Of a stretch of DNA of 64,000 nucleotides, positions 25,256 to 33,795 are shown in pieces. The stretch comes from Cacconaster sp045642485 (GTDB taxonomy: Bacteria; Bacteroidota; Bacteroidia; Bacteroidales; UBA932): NCBI GenBank assembly GCA_045642485.1, contig JAZUIV010000012.1:1-64000 (forward strand). Direction: 5' to 3'. The notes below the pieces were generated by a model, which was not told where the DNA came from, searched no databases, and was given only the letters and a program-made list of their open reading frames with translations. A program made the position numbers and the translations under genes. Every line of letters starts with the position of its first letter. Positions within the stretch are counted from its first letter, which is position 1.

Positions 25256-25633
25256 CTATTCAGCCATTGCACTTGCAAATATTTTGCGTCCTGCTATGAG
25301 GATATCGCAGCAGCGCTCAAAGAAATCGTCAACTTCGGGCGTTGTGTCAACGAACATTTCAATCGAGAGATGCACTCTGCCGCCTATCAACATAGCCTTG
25401 AGAACCTTTACTTTTGAGGTGACTGTATTGACGGCTTCGAGAACTTTGGCATAATCATCCGTCACTTCGTATATGGTAGGCATTACAATTTTCAGGAAGA
25501 GAGGGTCATCCTTGTCAACTGATACAAACATATTTGCACCTTCATACTTGAAGATGGCATCGCCTTCTTCATCAAGGTTACACCTGAAGCCTTGATTTCG
25601 CAGCCAATTCTGCGCCAATTCTGCTGTAGTCAT
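25256..25633 (-). CDS. YbjN-like small protein
   Basis: The 125-residue protein has a predicted alpha/beta fold of the YbjN/type III secretion chaperone-like class. It has an N-terminal helix ('AQNWLRNQGF'), beta strands around 'FKYEGANMFVSV', and paired central helices with 'AVNTVTSKVKVLKAML'. It is the first gene of the minus-strand operon, with a promoter-like TAACTTTG about 61 bases upstream. YbjN-type proteins are often partners or chaperones, so it could be an adaptor for the kinase-AAA+/ClpP pair. The family assignment rests on pattern recognition and is moderate. Confidence 0.6.
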   Translation of the reverse strand: MTTAELAQNWLRNQGFRCNLDEEGDAIFKYEGANMFVSVDKDDPLFLKIVMPTIYEVTDDYAKVLEAVNTVTSKVKVLKAMLIGGRVHLSIEMFVDTTPEVDDFFERCCDILIAGRKIFASAMAE

Positions 25634-25693
25634 AGTAGTAGTGATATTAAGCGGTTAATAACTGAAGACAGGCAAATAGCCTGCGCATAGTCC

Positions 25694-25701
25694 CAAAGTT
25701 A
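25694..25701 (-). promoter_or_regulatory. Promoter -7 element of the YbjN/kinase-AAA+/clpP operon
   Basis: The minus strand reads TAACTTTG, matching TAnnTTTG, about 61 bases before the YbjN-like ATG. No clear TTTG box is seen at the expected -33 distance. Confidence 0.45.
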
Positions 25702-25795
25702 AGGTTTTTTTCTATATGTCGGTGCCCGATTGCAGCTGTTTCTTTTGCAATAGCGCCGAAAAAGCGGTAAATTGCCCTGTCAAATAGCTTCAAAT

Positions 25796-28700
25796 ATGAA
25801 ATTATCCAGATTGATTGCCTGTGCGGCAGCGCTTTTATTATCTTCTCTCACCGTTGTTTCATATGCCAATAAGCCGTTGGACGGCAAAAAGATGTATATG
25901 ATTGTATCTCCGAACGGCTTCGCCCTTCGCAATGCGTTGACTCCCGGTGAGACACCTCCACAGATACTGGTGGACAAGGACAAATCGGACAAAAACCAAT
26001 TCTACAACTTCCATCCTGATGAGGACGGCAGCTGTGTCATCTGGTGCCCTGAAAGCAATAAGGCTTTTGATACCGATGGCAGCAGGACAGGGGGGATATT
26101 GCTTGGCAGCTGGAGTTGTGAACCGGGCAACCCCAACCAGCAGTTCGTCCTGACGCCTGCCGGCAAGAACAAGGTGACCATCAGCCACCGGGGGACCGGC
26201 TGCAAGGTCCTGATTGAGGGTGAAGATGCAAAGGGTTCGAAAATCCGTTTCGGGCGGCCCGACGAGGTCCCGACCGTCTGGACAATAGTCCCGGTCAGGG
26301 CCAAACTGCCTGATGCCGTCGGAGACGAGGATTGGGAGAATGAGGCGATTTTCGCAGTGAACAAGTTGCCCGGCCACGTGACTATGGTACCGTATCCTTC
26401 AGTGGCAGCTCTCAAGGCTGACAGGAATTATATGGACAAGCCGTGGATGGATCCGGAATCTTCGGATTACCTCTCCCTGAACGGAATATGGAAATTCAAC
26501 TGGGTGAAGCAGCCTTCCGGGCGTCCCTTGAACTTCTACAAGGAGAGATATGACGTCAGCAAGTGGGATGACATCGAGGTCCCTTCCAACTGGGAGATGA
26601 AGGGCTACGGCACACCAATCTATACCAACGTCACATATCCGTTCTACAGCAATCCGAGCATCATCCGTCCTCTGGAGGGCTGCACTTCGGCGACAGAACC
26701 CAATCCCGTGGGATCTTACAGGAGGAACTTCGACTTGCCTTCAAGTTGGGCCGGGAAATCGGTGTTCCTCCATTTCGACGGTGTTTACAGCGCTTTCCAC
26801 GTCTGGGTCAACGGAAAGGCAGTCGGCTATAGCCAGGGATCCAACAATGACTCCGAATTTGACATCAGCAAATATGTGAGAAAAGGAAAAAATACCGTGG
26901 CGGTCGAGGTTGTCAGATGGAGCGACGGCAGTTTCCTGGAGGACCAGGATATGTTCCGTATGTCCGGAATCCACAGGGATGTGTGGCTGTATGCGGCTCC
27001 AAGGACAAGGATTGCCGACGTGCATCTCTCCTCCGAATTCGAGGGGAATGACTTTTCCTCCGCACTTTTCTGCGCAAAAACGACTGTTGAGGACAAGGGC
27101 TCTTCCGCTTCAGAATATACCGTTCATATCGAACTGATTGACCCTGACGGAAAGGTGGTCTTCAGCAAGGACTCCGACCGGCCTGACGAATTCGTCCACA
27201 AGGTTGAAAATCCCCGGTTATGGTCCGCCGAGACGCCGCACCTCTACACCGCAATCATCAGTCTGAAGGATGGAAACGGCAATGATTTTCAGGCTGTCTC
27301 GCAGAAATTCGGATTCCGGAAGATAGAAATCGCATCCAACAGGGTGTTCGTGAACGGCCGTCAGATATGGTTCAAGGGCGTCAACCGTCACGAGACCCAT
27401 CCTCTTTTCGGAAGGGCTGTCCCCGTCGAGACCACCATCAGGGATATACTGTTGATGAAACAGCACAACATCAATACTGTAAGGACATCCCACTATCCTG
27501 AGAGTCCCAAGGCTTACGCGCTGTTCGACTACTATGGCATCTATGTAATGGACGAGGCCGACGTCGAATGTCACGGCAATCACAGAATCAGCAACACCAA
27601 ATCCTGGAAAGCCGCTTATGCGGATAGGGGAGAAAGGATGGTGCGCAGGGATTTCAACCATCCCAGCGTGATTTTCTGGTCGCTCGGCAACGAGAGCGGA
27701 GCCGGTTGTGCGCTGGTGGCGGAAAGGGATGCCATCAGGGCGCTTGACCCGTCCCGCCCCATCCATTATGAAGGGGACAGCAAGATTGCCGATATCGACT
27801 CACATATGTATCCGTCTCTGGAGAAGATGGAACAGACCGACAGGGACGGCTCCCAAAAACCTTATTTCCTTTGCGAGTATGCTCACGCGATGGGCAATGC
27901 TCCAGGGAACATAGGCGAGTATTGGGATTATATCGAGTCATCCGAGAGGATGATAGGCGCCTGTGTTTGGGATTGGGTTGATCAGGGAATCGTCCGTCCG
28001 GGCGGTGCCCCGGACCACTACTTCTATGGTGGGGATTTCGGGGACACACCCAATGATGCGGATTTCTGCTGCAACGGTCTGACCACGCCTGACAGGAAGG
28101 AGACGGCCAAACTCAAGGAAGTCAAGTATGTATATCAGCATATCAAAGTTACTCCGGGGGAGGATAATCACCATATATTTGTCAGGAACGGATATTCATT
28201 CCTGAACCTTTCCTCTTTCAACGTCGGATGGGCTCTTCTGCGTGACGGCCGTCAGGTCGAGAGCGGCAAGCTCGGATCCTTCGGCGTTGAGCCCGGCCAC
28301 AGCGCCCTCATCGGGATACCCTTCAATACTGTAATCACCCGGGATGCCGAGTATATGCTGAACGTCACCTTCTCGCTCAAGGAGGATGCCCTCTGGGCTG
28401 ATGCCGGACATATCGTGGCCTCGCGGCAAATCGCTCTCAATGAAGTTGAGCCTCTCCTTGCCGCCTATTCTCCCAAAGCCTCTGCGGGGGATGTCCGCGT
28501 CGATCCGTCCACCGGACTTATGGAGGGGATGAAGATAGCCTGGTTCCGGGCGGTCGGCAATGACAGATATACTGATATGACTCCGTATGCTTCCTTTCCG
28601 GTGCTGGATTCGTTCTCTGAAGAGAATGTCGGCGGGGTGCGCAGGATTGACGTTTCGGGAAGGCTTGCAATAGAAGCGGCCACTGCGGTTGAGATGCCGT

Positions 28701-29242
28701 ATCAACTCCATTATGAAATATATGCCGACGGCACTGTGGACGTTGAGGCCTCTTTTGTCAAGACATCTCCCATCATCAGAAGGATGGGACTGCAGTTCAC
28801 TCTGCCTGCGGGATTTGAAACCGTCAGGTGGTATGGCCGTGGCCCTCACGAGAACTACATTGACCGCAAGCGCGGTGCCGCTTTGGGAATTTGGGAGACA
28901 ACTGTTGCCGAAATGGGGGAGGAGCACTATGTAAGGTCGCAGAGTCGTGGAAATCGCGAGGACGTCCGCTGGCTTACCCTTTCTGATGACTCCGGCAACA
29001 CTGTCCGGGTGGAGGCGGAGGGACATCTCGCATTCAGCGCGCTTCATTATACCGATGAGGCAATCAGAAGCGTGGAACACGATTTCGAACTTCAGTCAGT
29101 GCGTTTGGATCAGACCGTGCTTTACCTCGATGCCGCCCAGCAGGGACTTGGCAACAGTACTTGCGGACCTGTGCCCCTGCCTAAGTATATGATACCCGAG
29201 AATGAGAAGATTACCTTGAAATTCCGTATTGTCGGAAATTGA
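25796..29242 (+). CDS. GH2 beta-galactosidase (LacZ type) with N-terminal trefoil-like domain
   Basis: The start at 25796 gives a normal signal peptide; eight upstream in-frame residues are dropped. In the 1148-residue product, residues about 30-165 resemble a ricin-type beta-trefoil ('NQFYNFHPD', 'NQQFVLTP'). Standard LacZ architecture follows: sugar-binding jelly roll ('SNWEMKGYGTPIYTN'), Ig-like domain, TIM barrel with acid/base Glu in 'SLGNESGAG' and nucleophile Glu in 'FLCEYAHAMGN', and the C-terminal Bgal_small_N domain with 'WYGRGPHENYIDRK'. It would release terminal beta-galactosyl residues from glycans in the periplasm or at the surface. The trefoil domain probably binds carbohydrate. 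It is divergent from the kinase-AAA+ operon and has no SusC/SusD pair beside it. Confidence 0.85.
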   Translation: MKLSRLIACAAALLLSSLTVVSYANKPLDGKKMYMIVSPNGFALRNALTPGETPPQILVDKDKSDKNQFYNFHPDEDGSCVIWCPESNKAFDTDGSRTGGILLGSWSCEPGNPNQQFVLTPAGKNKVTISHRGTGCKVLIEGEDAKGSKIRFGRPDEVPTVWTIVPVRAKLPDAVGDEDWENEAIFAVNKLPGHVTMVPYPSVAALKADRNYMDKPWMDPESSDYLSLNGIWKFNWVKQPSGRPLNFYKERYDVSKWDDIEVPSNWEMKGYGTPIYTNVTYPFYSNPSIIRPLEGCTSATEPNPVGSYRRNFDLPSSWAGKSVFLHFDGVYSAFHVWVNGKAVGYSQGSNNDSEFDISKYVRKGKNTVAVEVVRWSDGSFLEDQDMFRMSGIHRDVWLYAAPRTRIADVHLSSEFEGNDFSSALFCAKTTVEDKGSSASEYTVHIELIDPDGKVVFSKDSDRPDEFVHKVENPRLWSAETPHLYTAIISLKDGNGNDFQAVSQKFGFRKIEIASNRVFVNGRQIWFKGVNRHETHPLFGRAVPVETTIRDILLMKQHNINTVRTSHYPESPKAYALFDYYGIYVMDEADVECHGNHRISNTKSWKAAYADRGERMVRRDFNHPSVIFWSLGNESGAGCALVAERDAIRALDPSRPIHYEGDSKIADIDSHMYPSLEKMEQTDRDGSQKPYFLCEYAHAMGNAPGNIGEYWDYIESSERMIGACVWDWVDQGIVRPGGAPDHYFYGGDFGDTPNDADFCCNGLTTPDRKETAKLKEVKYVYQHIKVTPGEDNHHIFVRNGYSFLNLSSFNVGWALLRDGRQVESGKLGSFGVEPGHSALIGIPFNTVITRDAEYMLNVTFSLKEDALWADAGHIVASRQIALNEVEPLLAAYSPKASAGDVRVDPSTGLMEGMKIAWFRAVGNDRYTDMTPYASFPVLDSFSEENVGGVRRIDVSGRLAIEAATAVEMPYQLHYEIYADGTVDVEASFVKTSPIIRRMGLQFTLPAGFETVRWYGRGPHENYIDRKRGAALGIWETTVAEMGEEHYVRSQSRGNREDVRWLTLSDDSGNTVRVEAEGHLAFSALHYTDEAIRSVEHDFELQSVRLDQTVLYLDAAQQGLGNSTCGPVPLPKYMIPENEKITLKFRIVGN

Positions 29243-29252
29243 AGGTAGGGCT

Positions 29253-30629
29253 TCATCGTGCGGCGCGGGTCAGAACGTTTTCTTTGAATATTGCTGTCAG
29301 ATAGACGGTCCGTACCAGAAGATGGGCGAAGTATGCGGTAAGAAGCAGATTCATAGCATCGGAGGCAAGGACCGTCCCGTCCGATGCAGACGGAATACCG
29401 GCGAAAAAGATACCCGCCAGGTAGATTCCGAAGAAAGCCACCATTGAGTATATCATCGCATTCCGAACGGCGGCGGTGGCTGTGGCCCCTTCATATATGC
29501 CGTCCCAGGTGAATGCGGCGCATCCCAGGGGAGGCATTATCACAAGCCACCACAGGAACGGCCCGCAGGCTTGGGCAACTGTTGTGTCCGAGGTCATCAG
29601 GGAGACAATCCATCCCCCGGAGAATGCATACAGGCCGATGAACAGGAGCGCCACGCCCATACTCCAGAGGAACACCAGGCGGATGGTACGCTTCAGCCCC
29701 GGGGCATTCTTTTCTCCGATAAAACGCCCTGAAAGAGCTTCTCCGCTGTATGCGAAGCCGTCGGTGAAGTAGGAGAACAGCATCAGTATCTTCATCAGAA
29801 TCGAGCTTGCGGAGAGAAAGACATCCCCGTAGCGTGCCGCGATGGTGGTGTATCCTATGTAGATGGCTATGAAGCAGACAGAACGTACGAACAGGTCCCC
29901 GTTCATCGAAAGGAGCGGTTTCATCTTGCCGTATTCGGGCCGGCTGATTCTGAAAGGCATTTTCCCGTATTTGAGAGACACTATCAGGGATGCTGTCAGA
30001 AGTCCCGAATATTGGGCGATTACGGTTCCTGCGGCTATTCCGGGGTAGCCCATACCTTCCCATCCTCCGATTCCAAGGGTCAGAATGATGCTTGCCACAA
30101 TGTTCACAACATTTATGATAAGGTCCGTGAGCATAGAACTGAAAGAATCCTGCATTCCGACGAACCACCCCTTGAAGACCATCAGGGAGAGCGTTGCCGG
30201 CGCAGCCCAGATTCTTATGAAGAAATATTGCAGGGCGAGCTCTTTCACTGAAGGGGAGGTCTTCACAACCAGGAATGCCGCTTTGGTGAAGGGCCATTGC
30301 AGCAGGATGATGATTGCGGCCAGTGCAAATGACAACCCGAGGCTTCTCGTGAAAATGTCAGCGCATTCCTGTCTGTCGCCACGTCCGAAGGCCTGTGCCG
30401 TCAAACCTCCGGTGCTGATGCGCAGAAAGGAGAAATTCCAGTAGAGAAGGTCGAACAGGATGGATCCGATGGCTATTCCGCCTATGAATTCGGCTGTCCC
30501 CATACCGTCCGCCACCAGATGTCCGGCTACAGCAATATCTACCATTCCCACGAGTGGCACGGTGATGTTGGCCAGTATGCTTGGCAGTGCAAGTCTCAGT
30601 ATCTCACGGTTTATACTCTCTATCCGCAC
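29253..30629 (-). CDS. MATE family efflux transporter
   Basis: The 458-residue protein has about twelve hydrophobic helices in two related halves. Its N-terminus, 'EILRLALPSILANITVPLVGMVDIAVAGHL', is typical of DinF-type MATE exporters, and 'GWFVGMQDS' matches the central loop. MATE proteins export cationic drugs or metabolites by Na+ or H+ antiport. Its end is 10 bases from the convergent end of the GH2 gene. The substrate cannot be told from sequence. Confidence 0.85.
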   Translation of the reverse strand: MRIESINREILRLALPSILANITVPLVGMVDIAVAGHLVADGMGTAEFIGGIAIGSILFDLLYWNFSFLRISTGGLTAQAFGRGDRQECADIFTRSLGLSFALAAIIILLQWPFTKAAFLVVKTSPSVKELALQYFFIRIWAAPATLSLMVFKGWFVGMQDSFSSMLTDLIINVVNIVASIILTLGIGGWEGMGYPGIAAGTVIAQYSGLLTASLIVSLKYGKMPFRISRPEYGKMKPLLSMNGDLFVRSVCFIAIYIGYTTIAARYGDVFLSASSILMKILMLFSYFTDGFAYSGEALSGRFIGEKNAPGLKRTIRLVFLWSMGVALLFIGLYAFSGGWIVSLMTSDTTVAQACGPFLWWLVIMPPLGCAAFTWDGIYEGATATAAVRNAMIYSMVAFFGIYLAGIFFAGIPSASDGTVLASDAMNLLLTAYFAHLLVRTVYLTAIFKENVLTRAAR

Positions 30630-30726
30630 GATTGGGGCATTTCCTGTTCGTTCACTTTCCGGCTTCTTCCCGGTTCAGACCGCTAATTTATGGAAAAATC
30701 CGCGTATGTGGAAGTAAGAATTATGT

Positions 30727-30734
30727 TATATTTG
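30727..30734 (+). promoter_or_regulatory. Promoter -7 element for porin/GATE genes
   Basis: TATATTTG matches TAnnTTTG and lies 55 bases before the porin start. It is in the intergenic region divergent from the MATE gene. Confidence 0.5.
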
Positions 30735-30788
30735 TAGGTTGAACAGTTTATCACGGACAGATATCAGACTGACATAGATTGAGGGAAA

Positions 30789-31724
30789 ATGAAGAGGTTG
30801 TGCCTCATAGTTCTGGCACTCTTTCTGAGTATGAGGAGTTACGCCCAGATGACCGATATCGGGTTGGAGACCAGGATGAGTCTTCACACCACCGGCTTCA
30901 AGGCTGACAGGCTCAGCCTGTTTGCAAAGGGCAATATCAACTCCAAGTGGTCTTACAGTTTTTTTCAGAACCTGAACAGGACCATAGATCCGGCGGACGT
31001 CCTGAAAGCGACCGACAAACTCTTCATAGGGTATGCCCCCAATGACAGATGGCATTTCCAGATTGGCAAGTCGGCTGTCGCAATCGGCTCCTGGGAGTTC
31101 GATGCGGCTCCGATAGATGTCTATCACTACTCATACCTCATCGATTCCTTTGAGCCATTCCAGTTGAACTTTTCCGGCCAGTACAATTTCAAGAACGGTA
31201 AGGATGCCATTCAGTTTCAGCTCGCAAGAAGTTCTCTTTCCACTTTGGGCCAATACAACAGGCTTGCATACAACCTGATGTGGATGGGGAACCACGGACC
31301 TTTGCATTTTCTCTGCTCTGCGAATGCCGAGCAGTATGACGGGGGATTCCGATATCTTCTCTGTCTTGGCACCAGACTTACCCTTGGCCGGTTCTCCGGT
31401 TATGTCGATCTGGCGGGCGGACATTGGTCGGATTACGGCGGCAAACTGCTTCATACCACAATGGCCTGTACGAGGCTTGACTGGCGGATACTGCCAAAGC
31501 TTTCGGTTTTTGCCAAGGTTACCCTTGACAGGGACCGGGACATTTACAGAGGCGTCAGATTCGGAGGCGGGGCGGAGTTTTTCCCCCTGAACGGCAGCGA
31601 GGACCTGCGTATCCATATGCGGTTGACCAGGGAAGATTCCACCGTGAACAAAAACACGCTCGCTTCCATAGGCGTCAAATGGAAAATTCATTTCTACAGG
31701 AAATATGCTGAAAAACAACAGTAA
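30789..31724 (+). CDS. Outer-membrane porin-like beta-barrel protein
   Basis: The 311-residue product has a signal peptide ending near 'SYA-Q' and alternating hydrophobic and charged residues typical of beta strands. 'SLFAKGNINSKWSYSFFQNL' and 'FQIGKSAVAIGSWEFDAAP' resemble the start and constriction-loop region of phosphate-selective (OprO/OprP-like) porins. It is shorter than the 380-450 residues usual for that family. The stop overlaps the next gene's start by 20 bases, so the two are translationally coupled. Confidence 0.65.
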   Translation: MKRLCLIVLALFLSMRSYAQMTDIGLETRMSLHTTGFKADRLSLFAKGNINSKWSYSFFQNLNRTIDPADVLKATDKLFIGYAPNDRWHFQIGKSAVAIGSWEFDAAPIDVYHYSYLIDSFEPFQLNFSGQYNFKNGKDAIQFQLARSSLSTLGQYNRLAYNLMWMGNHGPLHFLCSANAEQYDGGFRYLLCLGTRLTLGRFSGYVDLAGGHWSDYGGKLLHTTMACTRLDWRILPKLSVFAKVTLDRDRDIYRGVRFGGGAEFFPLNGSEDLRIHMRLTREDSTVNKNTLASIGVKWKIHFYRKYAEKQQ

Positions 31725-32844
31725 ATATTCAGGGGGAATCTGTTGCCTGCTGGTGGTGGGCATTCTCTTTACATACCTGGGAGTACGGATGGGCGCTGCC
31801 AATATGCTCAACACCATCATCCATACGGCTCACGACCTGCTGCTCAACACGGTTTTCTACCTGATGGCAATATGTGTCATCACGGGCGCGCTCGGGCGTA
31901 TCCTTACCGAGTTCGGAGTGGTGGCACTTCTTGAGAGGATGCTCAGGCCTCTTATGAAACCTCTCTTCAATCTTCCCGGGGTGGCTTCTCTCGGGGCCGT
32001 GGTGACTTTCCTCTCAGACAACCCTGCAATAATCTCCCTTGCAAAGGACAGAAAGTTCGCTTCCGGCTTCAAAAAGTACCAGTTCATCTCGCTGACCAAT
32101 TTCGGCACTGCATTCGGGATGGGTATCCTGGTGATTGTGTTTATGGTAGGGCAGGGGTTCAGTTGGGAGCCCTTCGTGGGGCTTTTCGGGGCGTTCTGCG
32201 GATGTATAGTGTCAACCAGACTGATGCAGCGTTTCATCCTCAGGTCCCACCCTTCCTATAAGGATGAGCCGGCAGTGGAGGATGATGTGCCCGAGACTCC
32301 TCAGCAGGAGGATGAAAGTCCGGAAGAATCGCTGTTCATAAGGATTCTCAATTCGGTTCTTGACGGAGGCAAAGCCGGAGTGGAAATAGGCCTTGCCATT
32401 ATTCCGGGAGTGCTCGTGATATCCACGCTGGTGATGATTCTCACTTTCGGACCCAGTGCATCCGGGGCTTATACCGGAGCGGCATATGAGGGGACAGAAC
32501 TTCTGCCCTCTCTTGCGGGGAAGGTCAACGTTGTTTTCGAATGGCTTTTCGGATTCCACGACCCTCATCTGATTGCATTCCCGATTACAGCCCTGGGAGC
32601 GGTCGGTGCCGCTATCGGTCTGATACCTAACTTTCTGGCCCAGGGATGGATTGACGGAAACGCCATTGCGGTGTGCACTGCCATCGGGATGTGCTGGAGC
32701 GGATATCTCAGCACCCATACCGCGATGCTCGACACTCTGGGCTACAGAAACCTTACCGGCAAGGCCATATTGGCTCATACAGTGGGAGGGCTTGCGGCCG
32801 GAATTTCGGCTCATCTTGTATATCTTCTGATTGCTTTGTTTTAG
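31705..32844 (+). CDS. GATE-domain (nucleoside recognition) membrane protein
   Basis: The 379-residue inner-membrane protein contains two GATE-type segments, with 'NTVFYLMAICVITGALGRILTEFG' and 'FLSDNPAIISLAKD' in the first half and 'GVEIGLAIIPGVLVISTLVMIL' in the second. An acidic cytoplasmic-type linker rich in Glu/Asp (residues about 185-210) joins them. The family (nucleoside recognition domain, spore-maturation-like) is of uncertain transport function. It overlaps the small porin gene by 20 bases, suggesting that the two act on the same solute across both membranes. Confidence 0.7.
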   Translation: MLKNNSKYSGGICCLLVVGILFTYLGVRMGAANMLNTIIHTAHDLLLNTVFYLMAICVITGALGRILTEFGVVALLERMLRPLMKPLFNLPGVASLGAVVTFLSDNPAIISLAKDRKFASGFKKYQFISLTNFGTAFGMGILVIVFMVGQGFSWEPFVGLFGAFCGCIVSTRLMQRFILRSHPSYKDEPAVEDDVPETPQQEDESPEESLFIRILNSVLDGGKAGVEIGLAIIPGVLVISTLVMILTFGPSASGAYTGAAYEGTELLPSLAGKVNVVFEWLFGFHDPHLIAFPITALGAVGAAIGLIPNFLAQGWIDGNAIAVCTAIGMCWSGYLSTHTAMLDTLGYRNLTGKAILAHTVGGLAAGISAHLVYLLIALF

Positions 32845-32862
32845 AATCCTTTTTTTAATGAT

Positions 32863-33795
32863 ATGATGAACCTCAGATTCCTTTCAGTTGTTACGGCTCT
32901 GGCCCTGAGCATCCAGCTTCAGGCGCAGACACCCCATTCTCCCGACTATTCAGTGCCTTTTGCCACATACGACGGCAAGACGCTTGAGTTGGACGTCTAT
33001 CTCCCTGATGACAATCAGGAACAGCATTGGTGCATCATCTACTCCTACGGGGGAGGTTTCGTCGAGGACAACCAGCGCTCCGGGCAGACCTGCGAGTTCT
33101 GCCGGAAGTTGGCCGGTGAAGGATATGTGGTGATAGCATCCACTTACCGGCTCGGCTTGAAGGGTGTGAAGATGAAAAGCAAGGCGGGTATGATAAAACC
33201 GATGAGCAATGCCATCAAGATGGCCAGTGAGGATGTTTTCAAGGCTACCGCTTATGCCCTTGATCATTCCGGCGAGTTGAAAATACGCCCTGACGGGATT
33301 ATCCTCTGCGGTTCGAGTGCAGGGGCTATCACCTCCCTGCAGTGTGATTACGAATTATGCAACCGTACACCGATATCCGCCATTCTCCCCGAAGATTTCC
33401 ATTATGCGGGAATCATATCGTTTGCAGGAGCCGTGTTTTCCCGGGAGGGGAGATGTGATTATCGCAAGCACGCACCTGCGCCAACTCTGATGTTCCACGG
33501 AATGACTGACAAACTCGTAAATTATGACAGGACTGCAATTTTCAATACCCGTTTCAGCGGCTCTAACGACCTTCAGAAGCGTTTTGCCAAGTTCGGATGG
33601 AGCCACGAAATCATCCGTTTTGTGGATGAAGGGCACGGAGTTGCCGGGAGAATGCTGGACAATTTTGAAGACGTGCTTTGGTTCCTCGACAATATGGTCA
33701 TCAAGGGCAGGCGTTTTCAGATTGACAAGACCGTCAATGACCGGGACCGTGTCCGCGGCAAATGGGATTCCGCAGGTCCCGAAGCGTTGTATTGA
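32863..33795 (+). CDS. Secreted alpha/beta-hydrolase esterase
   Basis: The 310-residue protein has a signal peptide ('LSIQLQA-Q'). The alpha/beta-hydrolase nucleophile elbow is 'GSSAG', the oxyanion region is 'SYGGGF', and the catalytic His is in 'DEGHG'. An acidic residue in 'GMTDKLV' completes the triad. The type is like carbohydrate or acetyl esterases of plant-glycan degraders. It starts 18 bases after the GATE gene. Its last 62 bases overlap, in antisense, the 3' end of the GH106 gene. I infer that it removes acyl groups from glycans that the neighbouring hydrolases then cut. Confidence 0.75.
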   Translation: MMNLRFLSVVTALALSIQLQAQTPHSPDYSVPFATYDGKTLELDVYLPDDNQEQHWCIIYSYGGGFVEDNQRSGQTCEFCRKLAGEGYVVIASTYRLGLKGVKMKSKAGMIKPMSNAIKMASEDVFKATAYALDHSGELKIRPDGIILCGSSAGAITSLQCDYELCNRTPISAILPEDFHYAGIISFAGAVFSREGRCDYRKHAPAPTLMFHGMTDKLVNYDRTAIFNTRFSGSNDLQKRFAKFGWSHEIIRFVDEGHGVAGRMLDNFEDVLWFLDNMVIKGRRFQIDKTVNDRDRVRGKWDSAGPEALY

